A program made the position numbers and the translations under genes. The notes below the pieces were generated by a model. It searched no databases and was not told the DNA's origin. It saw only the letters and a program-made list of their open reading frames with translations. From Actinomycetales bacterium (GTDB lineage Bacteria; Actinomycetota; Actinomycetes; Actinomycetales; Microbacteriaceae), in NCBI GenBank assembly GCA_028868555.1, contig JAGWUG010000038.1, positions 1-7,842 on the forward strand: a stretch of DNA of 7,842 nt. The letters are read 5' to 3'. Shown here piece after piece: positions 1 to 7,038 of the stretch (its first letter is position 1; every line of letters starts with the position of its first letter).

Positions 1-457
1 CACCGCGGCACACGCCATGGTTGAAGCTGCTGAACGACTTACCGCCGAAGAGGGAAGCACCCAGCAGTACCTGTTGCTGTTAGGTGGCCTCCGCTCGCTG
101 TCCCGCGCAGAACACGACCCCAGCCTCACCTTGGATTCCTACCTGCTGCGAGCCTTATCGCTCTCGGGATGGGCTCCCAACTTCGAGAACTGCGTTGGCT
201 GCGCCGCTCCGGGCCCGCACGGCGCCTTCGTCATGGCCATCGGTGGTGTGGTTTGCCCCAACTGTAAACCGCCAGGTGCAGCCAGTCTCGACCCGGAATC
301 CGTAGCGCTTCTGGGCGCGCTGTTAGCCGGTGATTGGGAGTTTGCCGAGGAGGCCAGCCAGCGGGCTCGGTCGAACGCATCGGGTATTGTTGCGGCATAT
401 AGTCAATGGCACATCGAGCGCGGACTGCGCTCCCTGAACCACGTGGAGCGCGAATGA
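1..457 (+). CDS. recO: DNA repair protein RecO, C-terminal part (5' end outside window)
   Basis: RecO works in the RecFOR pathway: it binds SSB-coated single-stranded DNA, anneals complementary strands and, with RecR, helps load RecA at gaps. The frame is open from base 2 and 151 codons are visible, so the N-terminal OB-fold is missing and only the helical, zinc-binding C-terminal part is seen. A four-cysteine zinc site is clear: CVGC with codons at 191 and 200, then CPNC with codons at 254 and 263, 17 residues apart, the usual RecO arrangement. Upstream of it, the stretch with [19 protein letters not shown] matches the family helix that precedes the zinc finger. An ATG at 17 lies inside the open frame and is not the true start. 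The stop overlaps the uppS start as ATGA, suggesting co-translation with uppS. The family assignment rests on the zinc motif, its surroundings and the recO-uppS gene order, and I consider it secure. Confidence 0.9.
   Translation, partial: TAAHAMVEAAERLTAEEGSTQQYLLLLGGLRSLSRAEHDPSLTLDSYLLRALSLSGWAPNFENCVGCAAPGPHGAFVMAIGGVVCPNCKPPGAASLDPESVALLGALLAGDWEFAEEASQRARSNASGIVAAYSQWHIERGLRSLNHVERE
445..448 (+). promoter_or_regulatory. Shine-Dalgarno site of uppS
   Basis: GGAG lies five bases before the ATG at 454, inside the last codons of recO. It decides between two in-frame starts: the ATG at 406 would overlap recO by 52 bases and add 16 residues not expected in the family, while 454 gives the compact ATGA junction and a normal-length protein. 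Confidence 0.6.
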
Positions 458-1236
458 GCGAGTTCTTACCCCTGGATTACACCGGCGTCGCCGCTCCCGA
501 TTTTCAGGCCATGGGTCTCAAGGGCAAGGTTCCGCAGCACGTGGCCATCGTTATGGACGGCAATGGCCGTTGGGCCAATCAGCGTGGGCTAACTCGGGTT
601 GAGGGCCACAAAGCCGGCGAGGCGGCGCTGCTAGACGTAGTTGCCGGAGCCATTCAGGCCGGCGTCAGGCACCTGACCGTTTATGCCTTCAGCACCGAGA
701 ACTGGAAGCGCTCCCCGGACGAAGTTCGATTTCTGATGGGCTTCAACCGCGAAGTGCTGCGCAGGCGACGCGATCAGCTGAATGCTTGGGGTGTGCGCAT
801 CCGATGGGCCGGACGTCGACCAAAGCTCTGGGCATCGGTGATTTCCGAACTTCAGGAGGCCGAACGCCTCACCCAGGGCAACAGTGTGCTGACGCTGACT
901 ATGTGCGTCAACTACGGCTCACGCATCGAGCTGGTTGACGCCATGAATGAGATTTCGCGCGAAATTGCAGCCGGAAAGCTCAAGCCAGGGGCAATCACCG
1001 AAAAGACGGTGCAGCGACACCTTCTGACGGCAGATTTGCCCGATGTTGACCTGTTCATTCGGTCTTCGGGGGAACAGCGCGCCAGCAACTTCTTGCTCTG
1101 GCAGAGCGCCTATGCCGAGTTTGTCTTCCTGCACACTCTCTGGCCTGATTTCACCCGCAAAGACCTCTGGGAAGGCATCGAAATCTTCCTGGGCCGCGAT
1201 CGCCGCTTCGGCGGGGCACTCGACGCTCCAAAGTAG
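454..1236 (+). CDS. uppS: Isoprenyl transferase (undecaprenyl/decaprenyl diphosphate synthase)
   Basis: This cytosolic, membrane-associated cis-prenyltransferase condenses isopentenyl diphosphate onto an allylic primer, producing the C50-C55 polyprenyl diphosphate that becomes the lipid carrier for peptidoglycan and other wall polymers. The 260-residue protein has all the family signatures: MDGNGRWA at residues 34-41 with the Mg/diphosphate-binding Asp35, RVEGHKAG around 48-55, AFSTENW at 78-84, and the C-terminal IPP-binding block [20 protein letters not shown] at 203-222. No membrane segment or signal peptide is visible, as expected. The start at 454 is chosen for its Shine-Dalgarno site, its ATGA overlap with recO, and its fit to family length. 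The common form of the last block is R-T/S-S-G-E-x-R-L-S-N; here the Leu is Ala209-Ser as R-A-S-N, a minor change. Chain length cannot be read reliably from sequence, and actinobacterial members may make decaprenyl rather than undecaprenyl diphosphate. Confidence 0.95.
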   Translation: MSEFLPLDYTGVAAPDFQAMGLKGKVPQHVAIVMDGNGRWANQRGLTRVEGHKAGEAALLDVVAGAIQAGVRHLTVYAFSTENWKRSPDEVRFLMGFNREVLRRRRDQLNAWGVRIRWAGRRPKLWASVISELQEAERLTQGNSVLTLTMCVNYGSRIELVDAMNEISREIAAGKLKPGAITEKTVQRHLLTADLPDVDLFIRSSGEQRASNFLLWQSAYAEFVFLHTLWPDFTRKDLWEGIEIFLGRDRRFGGALDAPK

Positions 1237-1298
1237 ACTGTAAGTCTTGAATTATCGGGCACCGCATCCAACGGTGTGTCCAGAAAGTGATGTGCAAA
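1237..1298 (+). promoter_or_regulatory. Intergenic gap before glyS, probable leader; no clear promoter motif
   Basis: This is the only true non-coding stretch of the window and the only place where a new transcript for the glyS-dusB-dgt-dnaG group could begin. I looked for -35/-10 pairs: TTGAAT at 1247-1252 resembles a -35 box, but no convincing TAnnnT sits at the right distance. Two small inverted repeats are present: AGACT-GTA-AGTCT at 1235-1247, spanning the uppS stop, and CACCG / CGGTG at 1260-1264 and 1272-1276 with a seven-base loop. Neither is followed by a T run, so an intrinsic terminator is not supported. The gap is far too short for a T-box leader. A promoter here is inferred from position only. 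Confidence 0.3.
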
Positions 1299-2687
1299 AT
1301 GGCGGCAACTAATCGCCTCGACTCAGTAATCTCCCTGGCTAAGCGCCGCGGATTCGTATTCCAAGCCGGTGAAATCTACGGTGGAAGTCGTTCCGCCTGG
1401 GACTACGGACCTTTGGGCGTTGAGCTGAAGGAAAACATCAAGCGTCAGTGGTGGCGCACCATGGTTTCCAGCCGCGAGGACATCGTGGGTCTCGACTCGT
1501 CGGTCATCCTGCCGCGCCGTGTTTGGGAAGCTTCCGGCCACGTTGCCGAGTTCGTTGACCCGCTGATCGAGTGCACCAGCTGCCACAAGCGATTCCGTCA
1601 GGACCACCTTGAGGAAGCCTTCGAGGAGAAGAAGGGCCGTGCGCCTCAGGGCATGGCCGAGATTCCTTGCCCTAACTGTGGCAACAAGGACATCTGGACC
1701 GAGCCTAAGAGCTTCAACGGTCTACTTCAGACCTTCCTTGGTCCAGTTGCTGCCGAAGAGGGTCTGCACTACCTGCGCCCGGAGACCGCTCAGGGTATCT
1801 TCGTGAACTTCGCCAACGTGGTTGGCGCCAGCCGCATGAAGCCGCCTTTCGGCATCGGCCAGATCGGAAAGTCTTTCCGCAACGAGATCACCCCGGGTAA
1901 CTTCATCTTCCGCACCCGTGAGTTCGAGCAGATGGAGATGGAATTCTTCGTCGAGCCTGGTAGCGACGAAGAGTGGCACGAGTACTGGATTCAGCAGCGC
2001 TTCAACTGGTACACCGACCTCGGAATCAACCCAGACAACCTGCGCATCTTCGAGCACCCGAAGGAAAAGCTTTCGCACTACTCCAAGCGCACCGTCGACA
2101 TCGAGTACCGCTTCGGCTTCACCGGTTCCGAGTTCGGCGAGCTCGAGGGTATTGCCAACCGCACCGACTTCGACCTGCGCACCCACTCGCGCGAGTCGGG
2201 TTCCGACCTCTCCTACTTCGACCAGTCGAAGGGCGAGAAGGGCGAACGCTACTTCCCATACGTGATTGAGCCGGCGGCCGGTCTGACCCGCTCGCTGATG
2301 GCCTTCCTGGTTGACGCTTACGCCGAGGACGAGGCGCCAAACACCAAGGGCGGCGTTGACGTACGCACCGTGCTGCGCCTGGACTACCGCCTGGCTCCGG
2401 TCAAGGCAGCGGTTCTACCGTTGTCTCGCAACGAGGATCTCTCTCCGGTTGCCCGCAACCTGGCTCAAGAGCTACGTGGTTACTGGAATATCGACTTCGA
2501 CGACTCGGGTGCCATTGGTCGCCGCTACCGTCGTCAGGACGAGATTGGTACCCCGTTCTGCGTGACCGTGGACTTCGACTCGCTCGAGGACCAGGCCGTC
2601 ACCGTTCGTGAGCGCGACACCATGGCTCAGGAGCGCGTATCGCTAAGCAAGCTCCGTGAGTACCTAGGCGGCAAGCTCGTCTCCTAA
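1299..2687 (+). CDS. glyS: Glycyl-tRNA synthetase, single-chain alpha2 (eukaryotic/archaeal-like) type
   Basis: This class II synthetase charges tRNA-Gly with glycine using ATP in the cytosol. From the ATG at 1299 it has 462 residues, the usual size of the homodimeric bacterial form; the alpha2beta2 GlyQ/GlyS type is excluded. In order: [24 protein letters not shown] at about 17-40 (a hallmark of this form), the motif 1 region with VWEASGH near 75-81, a zinc ribbon with Cys92, Cys95, Cys124 and Cys127, motif 2 with [19 protein letters not shown] at 193-211, the glycine-pocket block [13 protein letters not shown] at 281-293, motif 3 with [13 protein letters not shown] at 324-336, and an anticodon-binding domain from about 366 to the end. 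Start choice: GTG at 1287 and ATG at 1290 are also in frame, but [10 protein letters not shown] fits the actinobacterial family start. None has a strong ribosome site. The stop overlaps the dusB start by one base. Confidence 0.96.
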   Translation: MAATNRLDSVISLAKRRGFVFQAGEIYGGSRSAWDYGPLGVELKENIKRQWWRTMVSSREDIVGLDSSVILPRRVWEASGHVAEFVDPLIECTSCHKRFRQDHLEEAFEEKKGRAPQGMAEIPCPNCGNKDIWTEPKSFNGLLQTFLGPVAAEEGLHYLRPETAQGIFVNFANVVGASRMKPPFGIGQIGKSFRNEITPGNFIFRTREFEQMEMEFFVEPGSDEEWHEYWIQQRFNWYTDLGINPDNLRIFEHPKEKLSHYSKRTVDIEYRFGFTGSEFGELEGIANRTDFDLRTHSRESGSDLSYFDQSKGEKGERYFPYVIEPAAGLTRSLMAFLVDAYAEDEAPNTKGGVDVRTVLRLDYRLAPVKAAVLPLSRNEDLSPVARNLAQELRGYWNIDFDDSGAIGRRYRRQDEIGTPFCVTVDFDSLEDQAVTVRERDTMAQERVSLSKLREYLGGKLVS

Positions 2688-3901
2688 TGACTAGTCAGCT
2701 TGAAGCACCGATGACCGCCCCGGCAGTTTTGCCGCGGGCGGCTCAGTCGCTTAAGTTCGGAAAGTTGGAGATCGGCACCCCGGTGGTTTTGGCGCCGATG
2801 GCCGGCATCACCAACACAGCTTTCCGCAGGCTCTGCCGCGACTTCGGTGGCGGTCTCTATGTCTCCGAGATGATAACTAGCCGTGCGCTGGTGGAGCGCA
2901 CCGATGAATCGATGCGCCTGATTGGTCACCACCCGAGCGAGACCGTTCGTTCCATTCAGCTCTACGGCGTAGACCCAAAAACCATCGGTGAGGCAGTAAC
3001 CATGCTGGTGGCCGAGGACCGCGCCGACCACATCGACCTCAACTTCGGTTGTCCGGTGTCAAAGGTTACGCGCAAGGGCGGGGGAGCGGCGCTTCCCTGG
3101 AAGCAGGATCTCTTTGCAGCCATTGTGCAGTCGGCCGTCAAGGCGGCTGGAGACATTCCGCTCACTGTGAAGATGCGCAAGGGCATCGATGATGAGCACC
3201 TGACCTACCTGGACGCCGCCCGATCCGCGCGTGACGCGGGAGTTGCCGCCATTGCGCTGCACGCCCGAACCGCCAGCGAGTACTACTCGGGTCACGCCGA
3301 TTGGTCTGCAATCGCCAAGCTGCGCGAGACCATCACCGACATTCCAGTCCTCGGAAACGGCGACATCTGGTCGGCCGCGGATGCCATCCGAATGGTTCGC
3401 GAGACCGGCGTGGACGGCGTTGTGGTTGGTCGCGGTTGCCTAGGGCGCCCGTGGCTGTTCGCCGACCTGCAGGCCGCCTTCGACGAGTTCCAGCGTGACC
3501 CAAACTCCAACGCCGCCATCAATCCGGTGCAACCAAGCCTCGGCGAGGTTGCCAAGGCGTTCCGTCGTCACACCGAGCTGCTGACCGAGTTCTTCGACAC
3601 CGAAGAGCGTGCCTGCCGCGACATTCGCAAGCATGTGGCCTGGTACTTCAAGGGCTACCCGGTTGGAGGCGACTTCCGTGCGGCTCTGGCTCAGGTTCAG
3701 TCGCTCGAGCACATGGACGAGATTTTCGCTGACCTGGACTGGGATGCCCCGTATCCGGGTGATGCCGCCGAGGGGCCACGCGGTCGCCTTGGTGGTGCCA
3801 AGCAGTGCTCCCTGCCCGAACACTGGCTGGATTCCCGCCAACTCGGTGACGAGCAGCGTCGAATCCTGTTGGACGCCGAGATTAGCGTCTCGGGAGGCTA
3901 A
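2687..3901 (+). CDS. dusB: tRNA-dihydrouridine synthase, DusB family
   Basis: This FMN enzyme reduces specific uridines in the tRNA D-loop to dihydrouridine using NAD(P)H. It is a TIM-barrel protein: PVVLAPMAGITNTAFRRLC at 32-50 (FMN phosphate and start of barrel), QLYG at 91-94, DLNFGCPVSKV at 117-127 with catalytic Cys122, KMRKG at 162-166, HART at 192-195, NGDI at 224-227, and GRGCLGRPWLF at 248-258. A helical tRNA-binding domain follows, with RKHVAWYFKGYP at 314-325. At 404 residues it is longer than E. coli DusB (about 320); the extra sits in a roughly 55-residue Pro/Gly-rich tail with EGPRGRLGG at 362-370. I recall similar tails in actinobacterial homologues, so the gene looks intact. 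The ATG shares its first base with the glyS stop (TAATG) and lacks a Shine-Dalgarno site, pointing to re-initiation after glyS; an ATG at 2711 is a less likely start. Exact target position in tRNA is not deducible here. Confidence 0.94.
   Translation: MTSQLEAPMTAPAVLPRAAQSLKFGKLEIGTPVVLAPMAGITNTAFRRLCRDFGGGLYVSEMITSRALVERTDESMRLIGHHPSETVRSIQLYGVDPKTIGEAVTMLVAEDRADHIDLNFGCPVSKVTRKGGGAALPWKQDLFAAIVQSAVKAAGDIPLTVKMRKGIDDEHLTYLDAARSARDAGVAAIALHARTASEYYSGHADWSAIAKLRETITDIPVLGNGDIWSAADAIRMVRETGVDGVVVGRGCLGRPWLFADLQAAFDEFQRDPNSNAAINPVQPSLGEVAKAFRRHTELLTEFFDTEERACRDIRKHVAWYFKGYPVGGDFRAALAQVQSLEHMDEIFADLDWDAPYPGDAAEGPRGRLGGAKQCSLPEHWLDSRQLGDEQRRILLDAEISVSGG
3892..3897 (+). promoter_or_regulatory. Shine-Dalgarno site of dgt
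   Basis: GGGAGG within the final codons of dusB ends four bases before the GTG at 3902. It supports that rare start codon, which directly follows the dusB stop, and it is the strongest ribosome site in the downstream group. Confidence 0.55.
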
Positions 3902-5164
3902 GTGTTAGAGCCCGGTTACAGCGATTTCGACAAGGAACGCTTCCTCCCCGAGGAGCGTCGCCCAAACACTACGCGCGGCGAGTTCACGCGCGACCGTGCC
4001 CGCGTGCTCCACAGTTCGGCACTCCGTCGCCTCGGCGCCAAGACTCAGGTTCTAAGCCCATACACCGGTGATTTCGCTCGCACCCGCCTAACCCACTCGC
4101 TAGAGGTGGCTCAGATTGGACGCGAGATGGCTGGCGACCTGGGACTCAATCCAGACGTCGTTGACCTAGCCTGTCTGGCCCATGACCTCGGCCACCCGCC
4201 TTTCGGTCACAACGGCGAGCGTGCCCTAAACAGCTGGGCTGCTCAGTTTGGTGGCTTCGAGGGTAACGCTCAGACCCTTCGCCTGCTGACTCGCATTGAA
4301 CCTAAGGTCTTTGGTGCAGATGAGCGCTCCTACGGCCTTAATCTGACCCGCGCCTCGCTCGACGCCACCTGCAAGTACCCTTGGGCACGCCCAACCGTGG
4401 CTGCCGTCGAGGAATCCGAGTTGGCACCTAAGTTTGGCTACTACAGCGACGATGCCGATCTCTTCGACTGGATGCGTCAGGGAGCTCCGGATGGAATCAA
4501 ATCCATCGAGGCTCAGGTCATGGACTTCTCCGACGACGTTGCCTATTCCGTGCACGACTTTGAAGACGCCATCGTCTCGTCTTACGTGGACCTTCAGGAA
4601 TTGGCAAACCCGGCCAATCGCGACCTTCTGCTGGGCAAGATCTCTGACTGGAACGGTCACAAGTACTCGCTGGACAGCCTCGGTTCTGCCCTGGAACGCC
4701 TCCAGGCCAATGGCTACTGGCCGGTCAGCTACGGCAACACCCCGGTTGAACTCGGCCGCCTAAAGAACCTCACCTCTTCGCTCATCGGCTCGTTTGTGCG
4801 CCGCACTCTGGCTGCCAGCAGCACCGATGCATCGGTGGCCGTGACCCGCTTCCAGGGACACCTGACCGTACCAATCGATGTAGCCGAGGAGATTGCGGTT
4901 CTCAAGGGCACGGTGGCCGCATTCCTCATGACTCGCGCCAGCCGTCGTCCGGTCTATGACCTGCAGCGCACCATTCTGGCTGAGCTCTGCGATGTTCTGC
5001 TCGCATCAAACGGTAAGCACCTGGATGCCTACGCCAGCTCCGCCTGGAAGCACGCCAAGACCATGGAGCAGCAGCACCGCGTGATAGTGGATCAGGTGGC
5101 CAGCCTCACCGATCAGAGCGCGGTAAGTCTGCACAAGAACCTGGTAGAACTGGCGGGCAGCTAA
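3902..5164 (+). CDS. dgt: Deoxyguanosinetriphosphate triphosphohydrolase-like protein (HD-domain dNTPase)
   Basis: Enzymes of this family cleave dNTPs to the deoxynucleoside and inorganic triphosphate, setting dNTP pool size. The 420-residue protein shows the HD-superfamily metal site: RLTHSLEVAQIGRE from 62 with His65, AHDLGHPPFGHNGERAL at 93-109 with His94-Asp95, EGNAQTLRLLTR at 120-131, and the distal DDVAYSVHDFEDA at 211-223 supplying the last Asp. The N-terminal RDRARVLHSSALRRLGAKTQV at 30-50 is the signature of the dNTPase branch rather than other HD phosphohydrolases. The start is a GTG directly after the dusB stop, with a GGGAGG ribosome site; the protein then begins with GYSDFDKERF, as in actinobacterial homologues. 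The stop shares one base with the dnaG start. Many homologues outside enterobacteria act on several dNTPs and are allosterically activated, so strict dGTP specificity should not be assumed. Confidence 0.93.
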   Translation: MLEPGYSDFDKERFLPEERRPNTTRGEFTRDRARVLHSSALRRLGAKTQVLSPYTGDFARTRLTHSLEVAQIGREMAGDLGLNPDVVDLACLAHDLGHPPFGHNGERALNSWAAQFGGFEGNAQTLRLLTRIEPKVFGADERSYGLNLTRASLDATCKYPWARPTVAAVEESELAPKFGYYSDDADLFDWMRQGAPDGIKSIEAQVMDFSDDVAYSVHDFEDAIVSSYVDLQELANPANRDLLLGKISDWNGHKYSLDSLGSALERLQANGYWPVSYGNTPVELGRLKNLTSSLIGSFVRRTLAASSTDASVAVTRFQGHLTVPIDVAEEIAVLKGTVAAFLMTRASRRPVYDLQRTILAELCDVLLASNGKHLDAYASSAWKHAKTMEQQHRVIVDQVASLTDQSAVSLHKNLVELAGS

Positions 5165-7038
5165 TGGCCGGCAAGATCAAGAGCAGCGACATCGAAGAGG
5201 TCAAGGCTCGCATCAACATCGCGGATGTCATCGGCGAGTACGTTGTGCTGAAGAACGCCTCCGTCGGCTCGCTCAAGGGCCTTTGCCCATTCCACGACGA
5301 GAAGTCGCCATCCTTCAACGTTCGCCCGTCGCAGGGCTTCTACCACTGCTTCGGTTGCGGTGAGGGCGGCGATGTCTTCAAGTTTGTCCAGCAGCTGGAT
5401 TCCGTCAGTTTCACCGAGGCCGTCGAAAAGCTAGCTGGGCGAATCGGTTACACACTCACCTACGAGGCTGGCGGCGGACCTGACACCGGCAGCGGGCTGC
5501 GCGGCCGCATCCTTGATGCCAATGCCCAGGCTGCAGACTTCTTCGTGGCTCAGCTGGCCACCGATGCTGGTGAACCTGCCCGAACCTTCCTCACCGGTCG
5601 CGGTTTCGACGCTGCAGCTATTGCCCACTTCGGCATCGGCTTCGCTCCACGCGGTTGGGACAACCTGACCGGATTCCTCAAGGGCCGTGGCTTCACCATA
5701 GATGAGCTGGTTGCCGGCGGTTTGGCGAGCCAGTCCGACAAGGGCGGCTACGACAAGTTCCGCGGTCGAGTCATCTGGCCGATTCGGGACCAGACCGGTG
5801 CCGTCATCGGTTTCGGTGCCCGCAAACTCTTCGATGACGACAACGGACCTAAGTACTTGAACACCTCTGACACTCCCGTGTACCACAAGTCGCAGGTGCT
5901 CTACGGAATCGATCTGGCGCGCAAGGACATCACTAAGCAGCGTCAAGTGGTTGTGGTTGAGGGGTACACCGATGTCATGGCATGTCACCTGGCCGGCATA
6001 ACCACTGCTGTAGCAACCTGTGGCACCGCTTTTGGTGAGGAGCACATTCGCGTGCTCAACCGAATGCTCAACTCCGATGGCCCACCGGCCGAGGTCATCT
6101 TCACCTTTGACCCCGATGCGGCCGGGCAGAAGGCCGCGCTGCGTGCCTACGAGGACAGCCACAAGTTCCAGGCCCATACGTTCGTGGCGGTCGGTCCAGA
6201 CGGGCTAGATCCCTCCGACCTGCGTCAACAGCAGGGTGACGAAGCTGTCGTTCAGATGATCAAGAGTCGTCGTCCGCTTTTCGAGTTTGCCATCCGCCAG
6301 AAGATCGGTCAGTTCAATCTGGAGAGCCTCGAGGGTCGAGTCTCGGCAGCCCGCGCCGCGGCACCAGTTGTGGCGGCCATCCGCGACGAGGCCCTTCGTC
6401 CCGCCTATACCCGCGAACTTGCTGGCTGGGTTTCTTTGCCAACCGAAGACGTTGCGCGCATTGTCTCTGAATCGGTGAAGGGCGCCAAGGCCGCCGCAGT
6501 TGCCCCAATGCGCACCGATGGCACTGCGCAGGCTTCGTCTGAGCCGCAGCCGGCGCCAAGTCAGCAGACTTACCCGCCGCTAAATCCACGCGACCCGCTG
6601 GCGATGGTTGACTCCCAGACCCTTCAGGTTCTGGTGCAGTACCCGCAGTCTTTCAATCAGGGGCAGTTACTTCGTTTGGCCAAGGTGGGAATGGCTCACC
6701 CAGCCAACAACGCCATACTCCAAGCACTGGTGCAGGCTCTCAGCGCCAACGCCGAGACCTGGTTGGGTCGTGTTCAGCAGGTGGCGCCAGCCGAGCTGCA
6801 GTCCATGCTCCTTGGGCTTGCCGCGGCAGAGCTTCCCGTGAAGAGCGAAGACAAGATTCTCGAGTACGCCCAGGCCGTGGTGAGCAAGGCACTCGAGCGT
6901 GCACTCGTCAACGAGAAGAATGAGGCCCTGGCCAAACTGCGTCGCATCGATGCAGCCGCTAACCCGAGCGAATACGAAGCCGCGCAGCAGCTGCTGGTTC
7001 AGCTTGAGCGCGAACGCCGCGCGCTGATGGGGGAGTAG
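5164..7038 (+). CDS. dnaG: DNA primase
   Basis: DnaG synthesises the short RNA primers that start Okazaki fragments, working with the replicative helicase at the fork. The 624-residue protein has the full layout. The N-terminal CHC2 zinc-binding domain has ligands Cys41, His44, Cys62 and Cys65 in CPFH and CFGC. The RNA-polymerase domain follows, with FRGRVIWPIRD at 199-209 and GPKYLNTSDTPVYHKSQ at 228-244. The TOPRIM core carries VVEGYTDV at 264-271 (Glu266), FDPDAAGQKAALRA at 315-328 (Asp316, Asp318) and the late acidic pair in DPSDL at 349-353. A Pro/Ser/Gln/Ala-rich linker at about 441-475 leads to a helical C-terminal domain (about 480-624) expected to contact the DnaB helicase; this part is the least conserved in the family. 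The start is ATG at 5164, one base inside the dgt stop. Only a weak GGCGGG precedes it, so translation probably depends on dgt. The stop overlaps the next gene's GTG. Confidence 0.96.
   Translation: MAGKIKSSDIEEVKARINIADVIGEYVVLKNASVGSLKGLCPFHDEKSPSFNVRPSQGFYHCFGCGEGGDVFKFVQQLDSVSFTEAVEKLAGRIGYTLTYEAGGGPDTGSGLRGRILDANAQAADFFVAQLATDAGEPARTFLTGRGFDAAAIAHFGIGFAPRGWDNLTGFLKGRGFTIDELVAGGLASQSDKGGYDKFRGRVIWPIRDQTGAVIGFGARKLFDDDNGPKYLNTSDTPVYHKSQVLYGIDLARKDITKQRQVVVVEGYTDVMACHLAGITTAVATCGTAFGEEHIRVLNRMLNSDGPPAEVIFTFDPDAAGQKAALRAYEDSHKFQAHTFVAVGPDGLDPSDLRQQQGDEAVVQMIKSRRPLFEFAIRQKIGQFNLESLEGRVSAARAAAPVVAAIRDEALRPAYTRELAGWVSLPTEDVARIVSESVKGAKAAAVAPMRTDGTAQASSEPQPAPSQQTYPPLNPRDPLAMVDSQTLQVLVQYPQSFNQGQLLRLAKVGMAHPANNAILQALVQALSANAETWLGRVQQVAPAELQSMLLGLAAAELPVKSEDKILEYAQAVVSKALERALVNEKNEALAKLRRIDAAANPSEYEAAQQLLVQLERERRALMGE
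7029..7035 (+). promoter_or_regulatory. Purine-rich ribosome site very close to the downstream GTG
   Basis: GGGGGAG at the end of dnaG ends only two bases before the GTG at 7038. The spacing is tighter than the usual 5-9 bases, so it may hold the terminating ribosome for re-initiation rather than act as a standard site. It still favours a start in this immediate place, since no better start codon follows nearby. Confidence 0.4.

Noticed and set aside
406..453. Upstream in-frame ATG that would lengthen UppS by 16 residues
   Set aside because: It has no good ribosome site, lies deep inside recO, and the extra residues are simply the recO end read in another frame. The ATG at 454 has GGAG at good spacing.
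1235..1276. Intrinsic terminator between uppS and glyS
   Set aside because: The stems are only five base pairs and neither is followed by a T run.
1237..1298. T-box riboswitch controlling glyS
   Set aside because: At 62 bases the gap is far shorter than a T-box leader, and no T-box-like conserved sequence is visible.
1722..2186. A 154-codon minus-strand frame opposite glyS
   Set aside because: It mirrors the glyS coding frame, is rich in Val/Leu/Glu as expected from reversed codon bias, and has no domain; glyS is unambiguous here.
3440..3841. A 133-codon minus-strand frame opposite dusB
   Set aside because: It is a shadow of the dusB coding frame with no motif of its own.
4226..4660. A 144-codon minus-strand frame opposite dgt
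   Set aside because: It is fully contained in dgt, across the region between the HD motif and the distal Asp. It has no recognisable family or supporting context.
5431..6177. A 248-codon open frame on the minus strand opposite dnaG
   Set aside because: It lies entirely inside dnaG, which has complete zinc, polymerase and TOPRIM motifs in its own frame. The antisense translation shows no recognisable domain, and long antisense frames are expected where TTA, CTA and TCA codons are rare.
6484..6588. Low-complexity Pro/Ser/Gln/Ala section in DnaG as a possible insertion or frameshift
   Set aside because: The reading frame is continuous, and a flexible linker before the helicase-binding domain is normal in DnaG.
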